Shown: positions 53,965 to 61,484 of the stretch, piece by piece
Layout of the letters: every line of letters begins with the position of its first letter
How positions within the stretch are numbered: the first letter of the stretch is position 1
From: Lachnospiraceae bacterium MC2017
GTDB lineage: Bacteria; Bacillota; Clostridia; Lachnospirales; Lachnospiraceae
DNA length: 64,000 bases
Direction: 5' to 3'
NCBI GenBank assembly: GCA_000701625.1
Contig: JNJK01000015.1
Span: forward strand, 29,765-93,764
Program-made: the position numbers and the translations under genes
Notes under the pieces: generated by a model
Seen by the model: the letters and a program-made list of their open reading frames with translations, nothing else
Told to the model about the DNA's origin: nothing
Database searches by the model: none

Positions 53965-55622
53965 TTCATCGCACCTATTGCCGCTTCCGGCTCTTCAAGG
54001 ATCAGATCTATTACACGCTTCTGTCCGTTTTCAAACTTCCGTGTAAGCTCAGCCGAACGCATCTCACGTCGGACATTCGGTGTATTTACAAGCCATCGGA
54101 TAGTCTGTATCACAGTAGTATCATCTGTTCTGCTTCCGAGACCAAGGTTTATAAATCCATTCTGGATACCGGCAAACACATGCTGCGCCTCGCGCTCATT
54201 CTGTGCAAGCACAACTGCTGGAACACCCATACTGGCAAGCTCATAGATGGTCCGTCCCTGACTGGTAATAGCCAGATCAGCGTTCTTCATATATGCAGAA
54301 ACACGCTTCACATCATTATGTACAAAGATATTCTTCTCTGGTATGTCCACCACCTGATCTTTATGAGCATAGCCAAAACCTGTTATAAAGTGGAATGCTG
54401 TCTCAGGCATTTCATCATGAAGTTTACCTGCAATATTGTAAAGACGTCCTGTAAGATCCGCCGGATCAGAACCTCCAAAGATGATCATTATATTCTTGCA
54501 TTCTTCAGAAAACTTCTTTGGCTTCTCCTCAAGGAACTCATCACGGATGAAGTAATAATCAGAGCCTTCGTACACATTTCCGGGGCGGTCGGTATGATTC
54601 TCATAAAGAGCGTTTATGACCGCATCCGCAAGACGTGCGCCGCTTCCTGTATCCTCGAAATTCACGATCCTGCCGGTGTACTTTCTCTCTAATCGGATAA
54701 TATCTTCTTCTGTATCCAGAATATCATTTATGACGATATCCGGCTTATAAGTGGCAAGTACCTGCTCATATTCTATCTGATTTGAAATAACCTCAAACGG
54801 GAAGAAGGAACTCTTGAGTCTTTCGATTCCCATTTCACTTTCGGAATCGGTAACGAACAGAAGCTCATGCCCGATAAGCTTATAGGCAAGAGAAAGACAT
54901 CTGTAAATGTGTCCCATTCCAAGCTTTCGCTTTCCAACTGTTCTGAAAAGGATCTTCTTTCTGCCAAGTATAGCTTCCGCTGTGATCCAGTCCTCGTAAG
55001 TATCAATATCCACCGCTTCCTCGGGACTTGTCTCATAAACAGAAACATTTTCTCCGATACGGTTATTCTTTGAAACACACTCACGTTTTGTAATGAGGAA
55101 TCCGCCTGTCTCCAGATAGTTTTTGGGAAGGAACTGGGAATTAAGCCTCTTCTCATAATTCTTTACTATCTGTCCGTCTTTCTCAGTCCAGGATAGATGC
55201 GGCTTATTTACAACACTTATAATTGTATCAAAGTTATTTTTTTCAAAGTATGAAATTGCCTTTAAGACTGTCCTGCTCTTCAGTGTCGGAGAGGTTGCCT
55301 GCATTGTGATAACTGTGTCATAATGCACGCCCTTTCTCTCTTCCATCCTGCATACCGCGTCATGGATCACGGGATCAAGTGTAACTCCGTCTGTTGCCAG
55401 AGAGGGATCACGCATCACCACATCAACTCCGGTATTTTCCACTATACTGGAAAGTTCCTCATCGTCTGTTGATACTACTACATCAACTTCATATTTTTCT
55501 GTCAGAGCACAGGCATTTTCCACTGAATAAAGTATCAGCGGTCTGCCGTTCATAAGTCTGACATTTTTACGCGGAATACGCTTTGAACCACCACGCGCAG
55601 GGATACACACTAGAATCTTCAT
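53961..55622 (-). CDS. Fused CMP-nonulosonate synthetase and PseG-like UDP-sugar hydrolase
   Basis: A 553-residue two-domain protein. Residues 1-220: acylneuraminate cytidylyltransferase (PARGGSKRIPRKN, STDDEELSSI, MQATSPTLKS, EEAVDIDTYEDW). Residues 222-553: PseG/SpsG-like GT-B fold (LFRTVGKRKLGMGHIYRCLSLA with His238, GGSDPADLTG, ITSQGRTIYELASMGVP). PseG releases a 2,4-diacetamido-trideoxy sugar from UDP before NeuB-type condensation. One polypeptide would therefore act before and after the NeuB encoded two genes upstream. ATGA overlaps at both ends of the gene. Confidence 0.92.
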   Translation of the reverse strand: MKILVCIPARGGSKRIPRKNVRLMNGRPLILYSVENACALTEKYEVDVVVSTDDEELSSIVENTGVDVVMRDPSLATDGVTLDPVIHDAVCRMEERKGVHYDTVITMQATSPTLKSRTVLKAISYFEKNNFDTIISVVNKPHLSWTEKDGQIVKNYEKRLNSQFLPKNYLETGGFLITKRECVSKNNRIGENVSVYETSPEEAVDIDTYEDWITAEAILGRKKILFRTVGKRKLGMGHIYRCLSLAYKLIGHELLFVTDSESEMGIERLKSSFFPFEVISNQIEYEQVLATYKPDIVINDILDTEEDIIRLERKYTGRIVNFEDTGSGARLADAVINALYENHTDRPGNVYEGSDYYFIRDEFLEEKPKKFSEECKNIMIIFGGSDPADLTGRLYNIAGKLHDEMPETAFHFITGFGYAHKDQVVDIPEKNIFVHNDVKRVSAYMKNADLAITSQGRTIYELASMGVPAVVLAQNEREAQHVFAGIQNGFINLGLGSRTDDTTVIQTIRWLVNTPNVRREMRSAELTRKFENGQKRVIDLILEEPEAAIGAMK

Positions 55623-57043
55623 GACTTAAAAAATTTCCTCCGGACGAAACAAATCGCCATGATTATATCATTCTTTTTAATAATTGCCAAAATAAGGGCT
55701 ACTGCTATTAGTAGAACATATCGCAGTATCCACTGTGAATAAAGGGCTGTGAGAGTGATACTGACCACACTCGTAAGTATTACCATGATGAAGTACAGTC
55801 CGTCCGCATAAATCTTTTCCTTAAGCATCAGTCTGGTGCTCAGGAAATGAAGTATCATCAGGATAAAATAGCCAGCAAGTGTGGTATACGCGGCTGCAAT
55901 ATAACCGTACTTCGGGATAAAATATGCATTTAGGCCGGTATTGATAACCGCAGCCAAAATAGAATTGCCTGCGATGATCGTGGTCTTTTTCATGTAAAGC
56001 TCAAGATTTACATAATTTGTGTAGAAATACTGACACAGCGTTCCAAGTGCTACAGGCGGAACGACCCACATGGAATCCCAATATGTCCTGTTGAACATGA
56101 ATAATATCTTCACAGCTTCCGGCGCTGCTGCTATGAAAAATATAGTCAGCACACAACCGTAAAACATAAGGATCTTATTCTTCTCGCGGATCGCATCTCT
56201 GTTCTCCGCATACATTTGCTCATTAAACCACGGAAGCCAGGCCTGCCCCACTGCACCGATTATGAACGTGAGCAATGTTCCGATGGTATAACCAGATGTA
56301 TAAAGACCAGCATCCGAAAAACCGCATGTATTTTGCACCATCGTCGTATCGATTCTTGACAGGATACTAAGCGACAGGCCATGCGGGATCATGGGTAAAC
56401 CGATTTTTAGCGCATACACCCAATACTTCTTTTTATATAATGTCTTTCCGCTTTTCAGAATATTGATATAGCACCAGATAGCTACAGCCGAACTCGGGAC
56501 GAGTGTTCCTAATATCTTCATCAGTCCCTTATCTGAGGGAAAAAGCAGTATAAAAGCGACCGTCAGTACTACCGTTGAAATGGTGATAAATACAGATATC
56601 GCTATATTTTCTTTATACCGGTACTCAAAACGGTATTTATACTGCATATAGTCGATAGACGGAAATATCGTAAGATATGCAAAAAGCATGATGACCACGT
56701 ACCTTGGGAAATTCATCATTCCTTCTGCCGGGCAGATGATCATCATAAGTATCATTACAATTAATCCAAAACCGCTGGACAAAGTCTGTATTGATGACAT
56801 GAACTCATCAAATTCATCCTTAAAGTCAAGCTTTGCCCGACCTACACTGTAGATCAGGCATAAACAGGTCACTACTGTAATGATCGATACATAACTTAAA
56901 AAACTGTTGGCATATCCGGTTTCCTCAGTTGTAAGCAGTTTTGAATATATAGGTGCGGTTATGATCCCCACCGATCTAATGAGCACATTACTGATCACAT
57001 ACCAGAAACCGGACTTTACAGCCTTTGTACTGTTGTTTTCCAT
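55619..57043 (-). CDS. Polysaccharide flippase (Wzx/MATE-like)
   Basis: A 474-residue protein with 14 membrane segments; start SGFWYVISNVLIRSVGIITAPIYSKLLTTEETG shortened here to its tell-tale parts SNVLIRS and PIYSKLL, and GQAWLPWFNEQMYAE in the central loop, as in Wzx-family transporters. Distinct from the flippase at 48316-46838. Ribosome site weak (GAAAGA). The 46-base gap before it contains a GGACATT-CAT-AATGTCC hairpin. Confidence 0.9.
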   Translation of the reverse strand: MENNSTKAVKSGFWYVISNVLIRSVGIITAPIYSKLLTTEETGYANSFLSYVSIITVVTCLCLIYSVGRAKLDFKDEFDEFMSSIQTLSSGFGLIVMILMMIICPAEGMMNFPRYVVIMLFAYLTIFPSIDYMQYKYRFEYRYKENIAISVFITISTVVLTVAFILLFPSDKGLMKILGTLVPSSAVAIWCYINILKSGKTLYKKKYWVYALKIGLPMIPHGLSLSILSRIDTTMVQNTCGFSDAGLYTSGYTIGTLLTFIIGAVGQAWLPWFNEQMYAENRDAIREKNKILMFYGCVLTIFFIAAAPEAVKILFMFNRTYWDSMWVVPPVALGTLCQYFYTNYVNLELYMKKTTIIAGNSILAAVINTGLNAYFIPKYGYIAAAYTTLAGYFILMILHFLSTRLMLKEKIYADGLYFIMVILTSVVSITLTALYSQWILRYVLLIAVALILAIIKKNDIIMAICFVRRKFFKS

Positions 57044-57089
57044 AAAATAATCTTTCGTTGATGGACATTATGAATGTCCTTTTCACAGA

Positions 57090-58163
57090 TCAATCTAACA
57101 TATCCTGTGTGAGGATCGTATCCTCGCTGATATCTGCCGCTGCCTTTCTGCCTACAACCTTATCGATGTCAGACGGTGAAATGCCTGTTCCGGGGCGCTT
57201 GAAAGTGAGCATTTCTTTTGTGATGACTGTGCCTGCTTTTATATCACAGGTTGTTACGATCGATCTTCTGGCATTTGCTCTTGCGGCACTCTCTGTTTCA
57301 AGAGCTTTTAACTCGCCATTTCCACGGATCTTATCGAGGAGAGCGATTCCGTCAAGGATATCCCTTGCATCTTCAGGATCCATCGCGTGATAGTGATCGT
57401 TTCCGACAAGTGATTTATTCAGCGTGAAATGTTTTTCTATAACAACTGCACCGAGATTATAGGCGGTTTTCAGCACATCAAATCCCGGCTGGGGTTTTGT
57501 ATGATCTGAGTAACCGATATAGCAGTCCGGGAACTCTTTTTTAAGCGACTCGATTTTTAAGAGATTTGCGTCCTTAAGAGGTGTCGGATACTCAAGAACA
57601 CAGTGAAGAAGGGTCACTTTTTTGTCGTTTACGCTATGGATACAGTCAACCGCACGATGTATCTCATCGAGGTTTGATGCGCCAACAGACAAAAGTATCG
57701 GCTTATTTTTACGAGCCTGATACTCAATAAACGGCAGGTTCGAAAGGTCTGATGATGAGATCTTATAGACTTCCATCAGCGGATCCAGATAATCTGCAGA
57801 TTCGAAATCAAAAGCTGTTGATAAAAATTCTATGCCGATTGAATCTGAATACTCTTTAAGTTCCCTGTACTCCTTCTCGCCGAATGAATCAAACTTCTGG
57901 AAAAGCTCATACTGTGAGCCTGTAGGCTCCTCTGTCCTGTCCCAATATGCCGGTGAGGCCTTGGCTGCGAGGGTTCCTGCCTTATATGTCTGAAATTTTA
58001 CCGCATGGATACCGGCTTCGGCAGCTTCCTTTATCATGAGCTTCGCCGCATCCATGTTGGAAATTCCCTTCTCTGTCGCGATATCGTAGTAATTAACTCC
58101 GATCTCAGCGATCAGTGTGAATTTTCCCTCTTTCAGACGGTCAACAATGATATTTTTACTCAT
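57090..58163 (-). CDS. neuB: N-acetylneuraminate/pseudaminate synthase family protein (second NeuB)
   Basis: A 357-residue NeuB-family enzyme: TIM barrel with LIAEIGVNYYDIA, HAVKFQTYKAG, KISSSDLSNLPFI, GYSDHTKPQPG and IEKHFTLNKSLVGNDH, then an SAF domain (TTCDIKAGTVITKEML, FKRPGTGISPSDID). The start at 58163 has a near-perfect AGGAGGT and lies within the end of the preceding gene; the longer frame to 58313 is rejected. With the PseG-like fusion two genes on, its substrate may be a 2,4-diamino-trideoxy sugar. Confidence 0.93.
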   Translation of the reverse strand: MSKNIIVDRLKEGKFTLIAEIGVNYYDIATEKGISNMDAAKLMIKEAAEAGIHAVKFQTYKAGTLAAKASPAYWDRTEEPTGSQYELFQKFDSFGEKEYRELKEYSDSIGIEFLSTAFDFESADYLDPLMEVYKISSSDLSNLPFIEYQARKNKPILLSVGASNLDEIHRAVDCIHSVNDKKVTLLHCVLEYPTPLKDANLLKIESLKKEFPDCYIGYSDHTKPQPGFDVLKTAYNLGAVVIEKHFTLNKSLVGNDHYHAMDPEDARDILDGIALLDKIRGNGELKALETESAARANARRSIVTTCDIKAGTVITKEMLTFKRPGTGISPSDIDKVVGRKAAADISEDTILTQDMLD

Positions 58164-59874
58164 TTCTACCTCCATCCTTCGGCACATCATCACGGATTTC
58201 TCCGTTAAGCCACCTCTTATATCCCTTTTCATAGAAATAAAGGAGTTCCTGAAGCATTTCGTCAAACTCAGGTGTTTCCTTTGTCTTTCCGGCAAAAATA
58301 TCTTCCGCGCCATCCATCAGTTCAAAGATCTTTACTTCTGCTCCGGCTTCTTTAACAGCCTCCAGATAAGCGGCTGCTGAATGGATATTGTCGATCGATC
58401 CAAATGAACGGATCGCTTCCGGAAGATCCTCATACGAACGGATCCTTGTAACACCGTCGATTATAGAAAACGGAACATCTCCAAATACGATAGATCTCTT
58501 TCCGAGAAGAGCTGCCTCATAGGCGGCAGTTCCTGTAATGGTCACGACACCCTTTGCTTTTGCTATCCATGGCTTCGGATCCTTATAATGATTTATCTGA
58601 ACTACACGGACATTTGCGATCTCTCCGGCTTTTCTGTAAAACTCAGGATCACGCTCACCAAGCATTGCCTGATGCTCTTTTACATATAGTTTCCAGCCTA
58701 CAGGCAGAGACTTGCTTATCTGCTCTATAAGATTCAGCTCATCTACATAGTAGGATGCTTTTACAAAAACCGATGATTCAGGTATCAGATGAAGCGGCAT
58801 ATATACGTAGTCTTCACCTTCTACCGGAACTTCAAACAGATCATTCGGAACGAGGAATTTTCTCTTTCTCGTCATGGCATTCCAATAATACTTGAGATAC
58901 GGCCATGTACGGGCATAGAGCATATTGCTCTTTTTCTTTATCGCCCTGTTATTCCCCTTACGATCCTGATCCATAAAGTAATTCCACTTGCCTCTCATCA
59001 CGCGAAGTATCCAGAGCCAGCTGTCTCTCTCATACTGCGTTGTAACAGAGCCTGCAAACTCCGGATTCATTATGTCTGATTTCTCGCGGAAATCCTTTAT
59101 GTAATTTATAGACTCAGCCATCTCTTCATCAGAGAGCTTTAGCTTGTCTTCATAGATCTTTCTGAAATACGGATCGATTCCAAAAGAATTCTGAAAACTC
59201 GGATACTTCCAGTAACCATATTTTCCGTATTCTATCGTGAGATACGGGATCTTTCTCTTCCATGCAACCTCACAGAGAAGCGTCCTCTGGAGCTCTGCAT
59301 TATCAAGGTCAAGTATCACATCCGGCTGAAAATCATCCAGTACCTCGAATATCTTTTTATAATTAAGCTCAAGCCAGTACTGATTTTCTTCATCACTGGT
59401 AACTGCCCAGTATTCTCTCCAGTGATAATGCTTTGTATTTTCCTGCGAGCTCATGAGCTGAAGACCGAGTGTTTTGAAATGTGTGTATTCTCGCTCGATC
59501 ATCTTCAAAAATTCCAGATCAGCTGGTCCTTTTGTCTTTGGGTCATCCGGTCTGTCGATAAGGATACGGCTTCTCTTTCCGTGCCCTTTACCGTCAAGTC
59601 CGCCCTGACGTCTGAATTTCTCCATGCCTTCGACAAATTTGTCACAGATGTCACTTACATCATAAAGCTTACATTCAGGAAGATTTTCTCTAAATTCCCA
59701 GATCGTATGCTCATTGTAATAACACTTTGCAAATCGGCTCTCGCTGGACATTATATAAAATGCACCGACTTTATTGTTTTTTGAAAGGTCACGTGCCAAA
59801 AACCAAAGCGGTTTTGAATAAGTCTCCCGGCAAATAAATAATATCTTCTTATTTTGAAATACTGAACTTTTCAT
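58156..59874 (-). CDS. Capsule polysaccharide synthesis protein (KpsC/KpsS-like glycosyltransferase)
   Basis: A 572-residue cytosolic protein. The C-terminal half has the Capsule_synth pattern: YVYMPLHLIPESSVFV, GWKLYVKEHQAMLG, GVVTITGTAAYEAALLGKRSIVFGD (read as TGTAAYEAALLGK). KpsC/S-type enzymes transfer CMP-activated Kdo; here, between a NeuB and glycosyltransferases, it may transfer the nonulosonic acid, which is inference. The N-terminal 280 residues are less familiar. ATG 59874 is chosen for GGAG 9 bases upstream; it overlaps the GT2 gene by 26 bases. Confidence 0.85.
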   Translation of the reverse strand: MKSSVFQNKKILFICRETYSKPLWFLARDLSKNNKVGAFYIMSSESRFAKCYYNEHTIWEFRENLPECKLYDVSDICDKFVEGMEKFRRQGGLDGKGHGKRSRILIDRPDDPKTKGPADLEFLKMIEREYTHFKTLGLQLMSSQENTKHYHWREYWAVTSDEENQYWLELNYKKIFEVLDDFQPDVILDLDNAELQRTLLCEVAWKRKIPYLTIEYGKYGYWKYPSFQNSFGIDPYFRKIYEDKLKLSDEEMAESINYIKDFREKSDIMNPEFAGSVTTQYERDSWLWILRVMRGKWNYFMDQDRKGNNRAIKKKSNMLYARTWPYLKYYWNAMTRKRKFLVPNDLFEVPVEGEDYVYMPLHLIPESSVFVKASYYVDELNLIEQISKSLPVGWKLYVKEHQAMLGERDPEFYRKAGEIANVRVVQINHYKDPKPWIAKAKGVVTITGTAAYEAALLGKRSIVFGDVPFSIIDGVTRIRSYEDLPEAIRSFGSIDNIHSAAAYLEAVKEAGAEVKIFELMDGAEDIFAGKTKETPEFDEMLQELLYFYEKGYKRWLNGEIRDDVPKDGGRNE

Positions 59875-60886
59875 GCTCTTTCTCCGCGCGTTTTTGGCCA
59901 TGCATTGTTAAATATCGTAATCCCGGTCTGAAATAAATCGCAAGAAATGCTTTTATACGGGTATTTTTATTTACATAGCTGTTTTCTTTTGCCTTCTTCC
60001 TGTGCTCACGGATATAGGACAAATGCTCTGCCGCACTTTCCTCTGTAAATGTTCCGTTCACAAGCGCATTCTGAATACAGGTTATGTGATCATAAAGCAA
60101 AAATGCCTCGCACTGCTCTTTTAATGCAGGGAAATGCTTTTCTGTATAATCACAAAACGCTATGTCTGCTTCTGTATTGATCTCTGACATTTTTGCTATG
60201 CGTGACAGAGAATCAGAGCGAACTCTGAAATGATACAGAGGTGTCCTGTCGAAAACGATCTTATTTGCCTTTGCAACAATACCGCCGATTATATATCTGT
60301 CTTCCACATATCTGTCTGTCGGGAATGTCACGTCTTTGAACAATTCTGCCTTGAAAAGCTTGTCCCAGCAGTGAAAAAAGAATCCCGTTCCCTCAAGGAT
60401 CATTCTGAATGCTGCCTCAGGGTACAGCTCCTGAACCGGTTTGTAAGTGTCTTTCACCGCTCCGTCAGGATACTCGCTCCATTTACCGCATACAGCGATA
60501 TCTGCGAGATGCTCACTCATCATCTTCATCTGATGCGTGATAAATGTAGGCTCAACCCAGTCATCACCGTCCACAAACGCGATGTACTGACCAGAAACAG
60601 CCTTCAGGCCATTATTTCTGGCATCTCCCGCACCGTTTTTCTTTATGACGATAAGCTTTACCCGTTCGTCTCCCGCAGTTTTTTCTCTGGCGATCTCATA
60701 ACACTCGTCTTCCTCCGGGTGTTTAGGATCCTCTACTCCCACTACGAGTATGATCTCCAGATTTTTCCAGTCCTGGTTTAAAAGGCTGTCGATGCACTTA
60801 GACAAAAACGGTGCTACGCCGGCTATTATTGAAATGACCGATACTTTCGGTCCGGATTTTGTTTTTTCTATTTGTTTATTATCCAT
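59849..60886 (-). CDS. Family 2 glycosyltransferase, first gene of the capsule operon
   Basis: A 345-residue GT2: VSVISIIAGVAPFLSKCIDSLLNQ, GDARNNGLKAVSGQ, IAFVDGDDWVEP and a basic C-terminus. The start is ATG 60886; no ribosome site precedes it because the -10 box ends only nine bases upstream, so the mRNA probably has a leader of 2-4 bases or none. Twelve genes follow on the same strand with mostly overlapping stops and starts down to 44605. Confidence 0.9.
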   Translation of the reverse strand: MDNKQIEKTKSGPKVSVISIIAGVAPFLSKCIDSLLNQDWKNLEIILVVGVEDPKHPEEDECYEIAREKTAGDERVKLIVIKKNGAGDARNNGLKAVSGQYIAFVDGDDWVEPTFITHQMKMMSEHLADIAVCGKWSEYPDGAVKDTYKPVQELYPEAAFRMILEGTGFFFHCWDKLFKAELFKDVTFPTDRYVEDRYIIGGIVAKANKIVFDRTPLYHFRVRSDSLSRIAKMSEINTEADIAFCDYTEKHFPALKEQCEAFLLYDHITCIQNALVNGTFTEESAAEHLSYIREHRKKAKENSYVNKNTRIKAFLAIYFRPGLRYLTMHGQKRAEKEHEKFSISK

Positions 60887-60895
60887 AATCGTTTT

Positions 60896-60924
60896 ATTGT
60901 AGCACGTTTGTTTTATTTGCTCAA
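60896..60924 (-). promoter_or_regulatory. SigmaA-type promoter of the 13-gene capsule operon
   Basis: Minus strand TTGAGC (60924-60919), 17-base spacer, TACAAT (60901-60896). Expected start at about 60889, within a few bases of the ATG at 60886. No other good promoter was seen for the run 60886-44605. Confidence 0.72.
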
Positions 60925-60959
60925 TTATTCTCTCGCTAAGGGTTAAATAAACAATTTCA

Positions 60960-61000
60960 AAAAAGAGAGAGTATACATTTTCTGCATACTCTCTCTTTTT
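60960..61000. terminator. Bidirectional terminator upstream of the capsule operon
   Basis: Fourteen-base arms (60964-60977 and 60983-60996) built on AGAGAGAGTATACA, one G-T/mismatch position, loop of five, with A-runs and T-runs on both sides. It insulates the operon promoter from transcription coming from 64 kb. Confidence 0.8.
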
Positions 61001-61105
61001 AAGCTAATTTGTAGACTATATTACTTTACAACGATGCAACCGCTGTAAAATCGCCGTTACTTACGTAATGAGACAAATGCCTCTGCATAACCTATCACGC
61101 GCTCC

Positions 61106-61306
61106 CTAAATGCCGGCAAGTGCTATTATACTGCCATCTATTTCGGTTTCATCACAGTCTGCTGTATCTGCATATATTGCCGTTAACGCATGTCTCAACT
61201 CTTCTAATTCTTTATTCGGAAACGAAAGATTTTTATCATGTCCCATATCTATGATGTATAGCGGATAGTCTGGCACATATGGTCTATAGACGTCATCTAT
61301 GTCCAT
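61106..61306 (-). pseudogene. C-terminal remnant of an Rpn/PD-(D/E)XK-type nuclease gene
   Basis: A 66-codon open frame whose product (VYRPYVPDYPLYIIDMGHDKN, split: PYVPDYPLYIID then LSFPNKELEELRHAL) resembles the C-terminal part of Rpn family recombination-promoting nuclease/putative transposase proteins. In-frame sequence continues upstream without a start until a TAA near 61335, and the N-terminal nuclease core is missing. No ribosome site. The flanking 60887-61105 and 61307-61432 hold no other gene that I can see. Confidence 0.5.
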
Positions 61307-61432
61307 GATAACCGATTCGAAGAAACCAGCCGTATATTATCTGCAACAGGAAAGGAAAATGTAACTATGTGTGAAACATTAGATATCATAGAAGACTTAC
61401 ACACTTAATTTGACACTCTCCCGCGCAATCAC

Positions 61433-61479
61433 AAAAAGCCCCATGACACCGGTAAATAATGGTGTTCATGGAGCTTTTT
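61433..61479 (-). terminator. Rho-independent terminator of the repeat-protein gene
   Basis: AAAAAGC/CCATGA...ACC pairs with GGT...TCATGG/GCTTTTT (arms about 61433-61450 and 61460-61479, two mismatches), followed on the minus strand by TTTTTGTG. Begins five bases after the stop codon at 61485. Confidence 0.75.
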
Positions 61480-61484
61480 GCTGT

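Noticed and set aside
57063..57079. GGACATT/AATGTCC hairpin as a terminator in the capsule operon
   Set aside because: On the operon strand it is not followed by a T-run, and the genes on either side are clearly in one operon.
61366..61407. 13-codon plus-strand reading frame with an upstream AGGAAA
   Set aside because: Too short to support without expression data; it sits in degenerate sequence next to a gene remnant.
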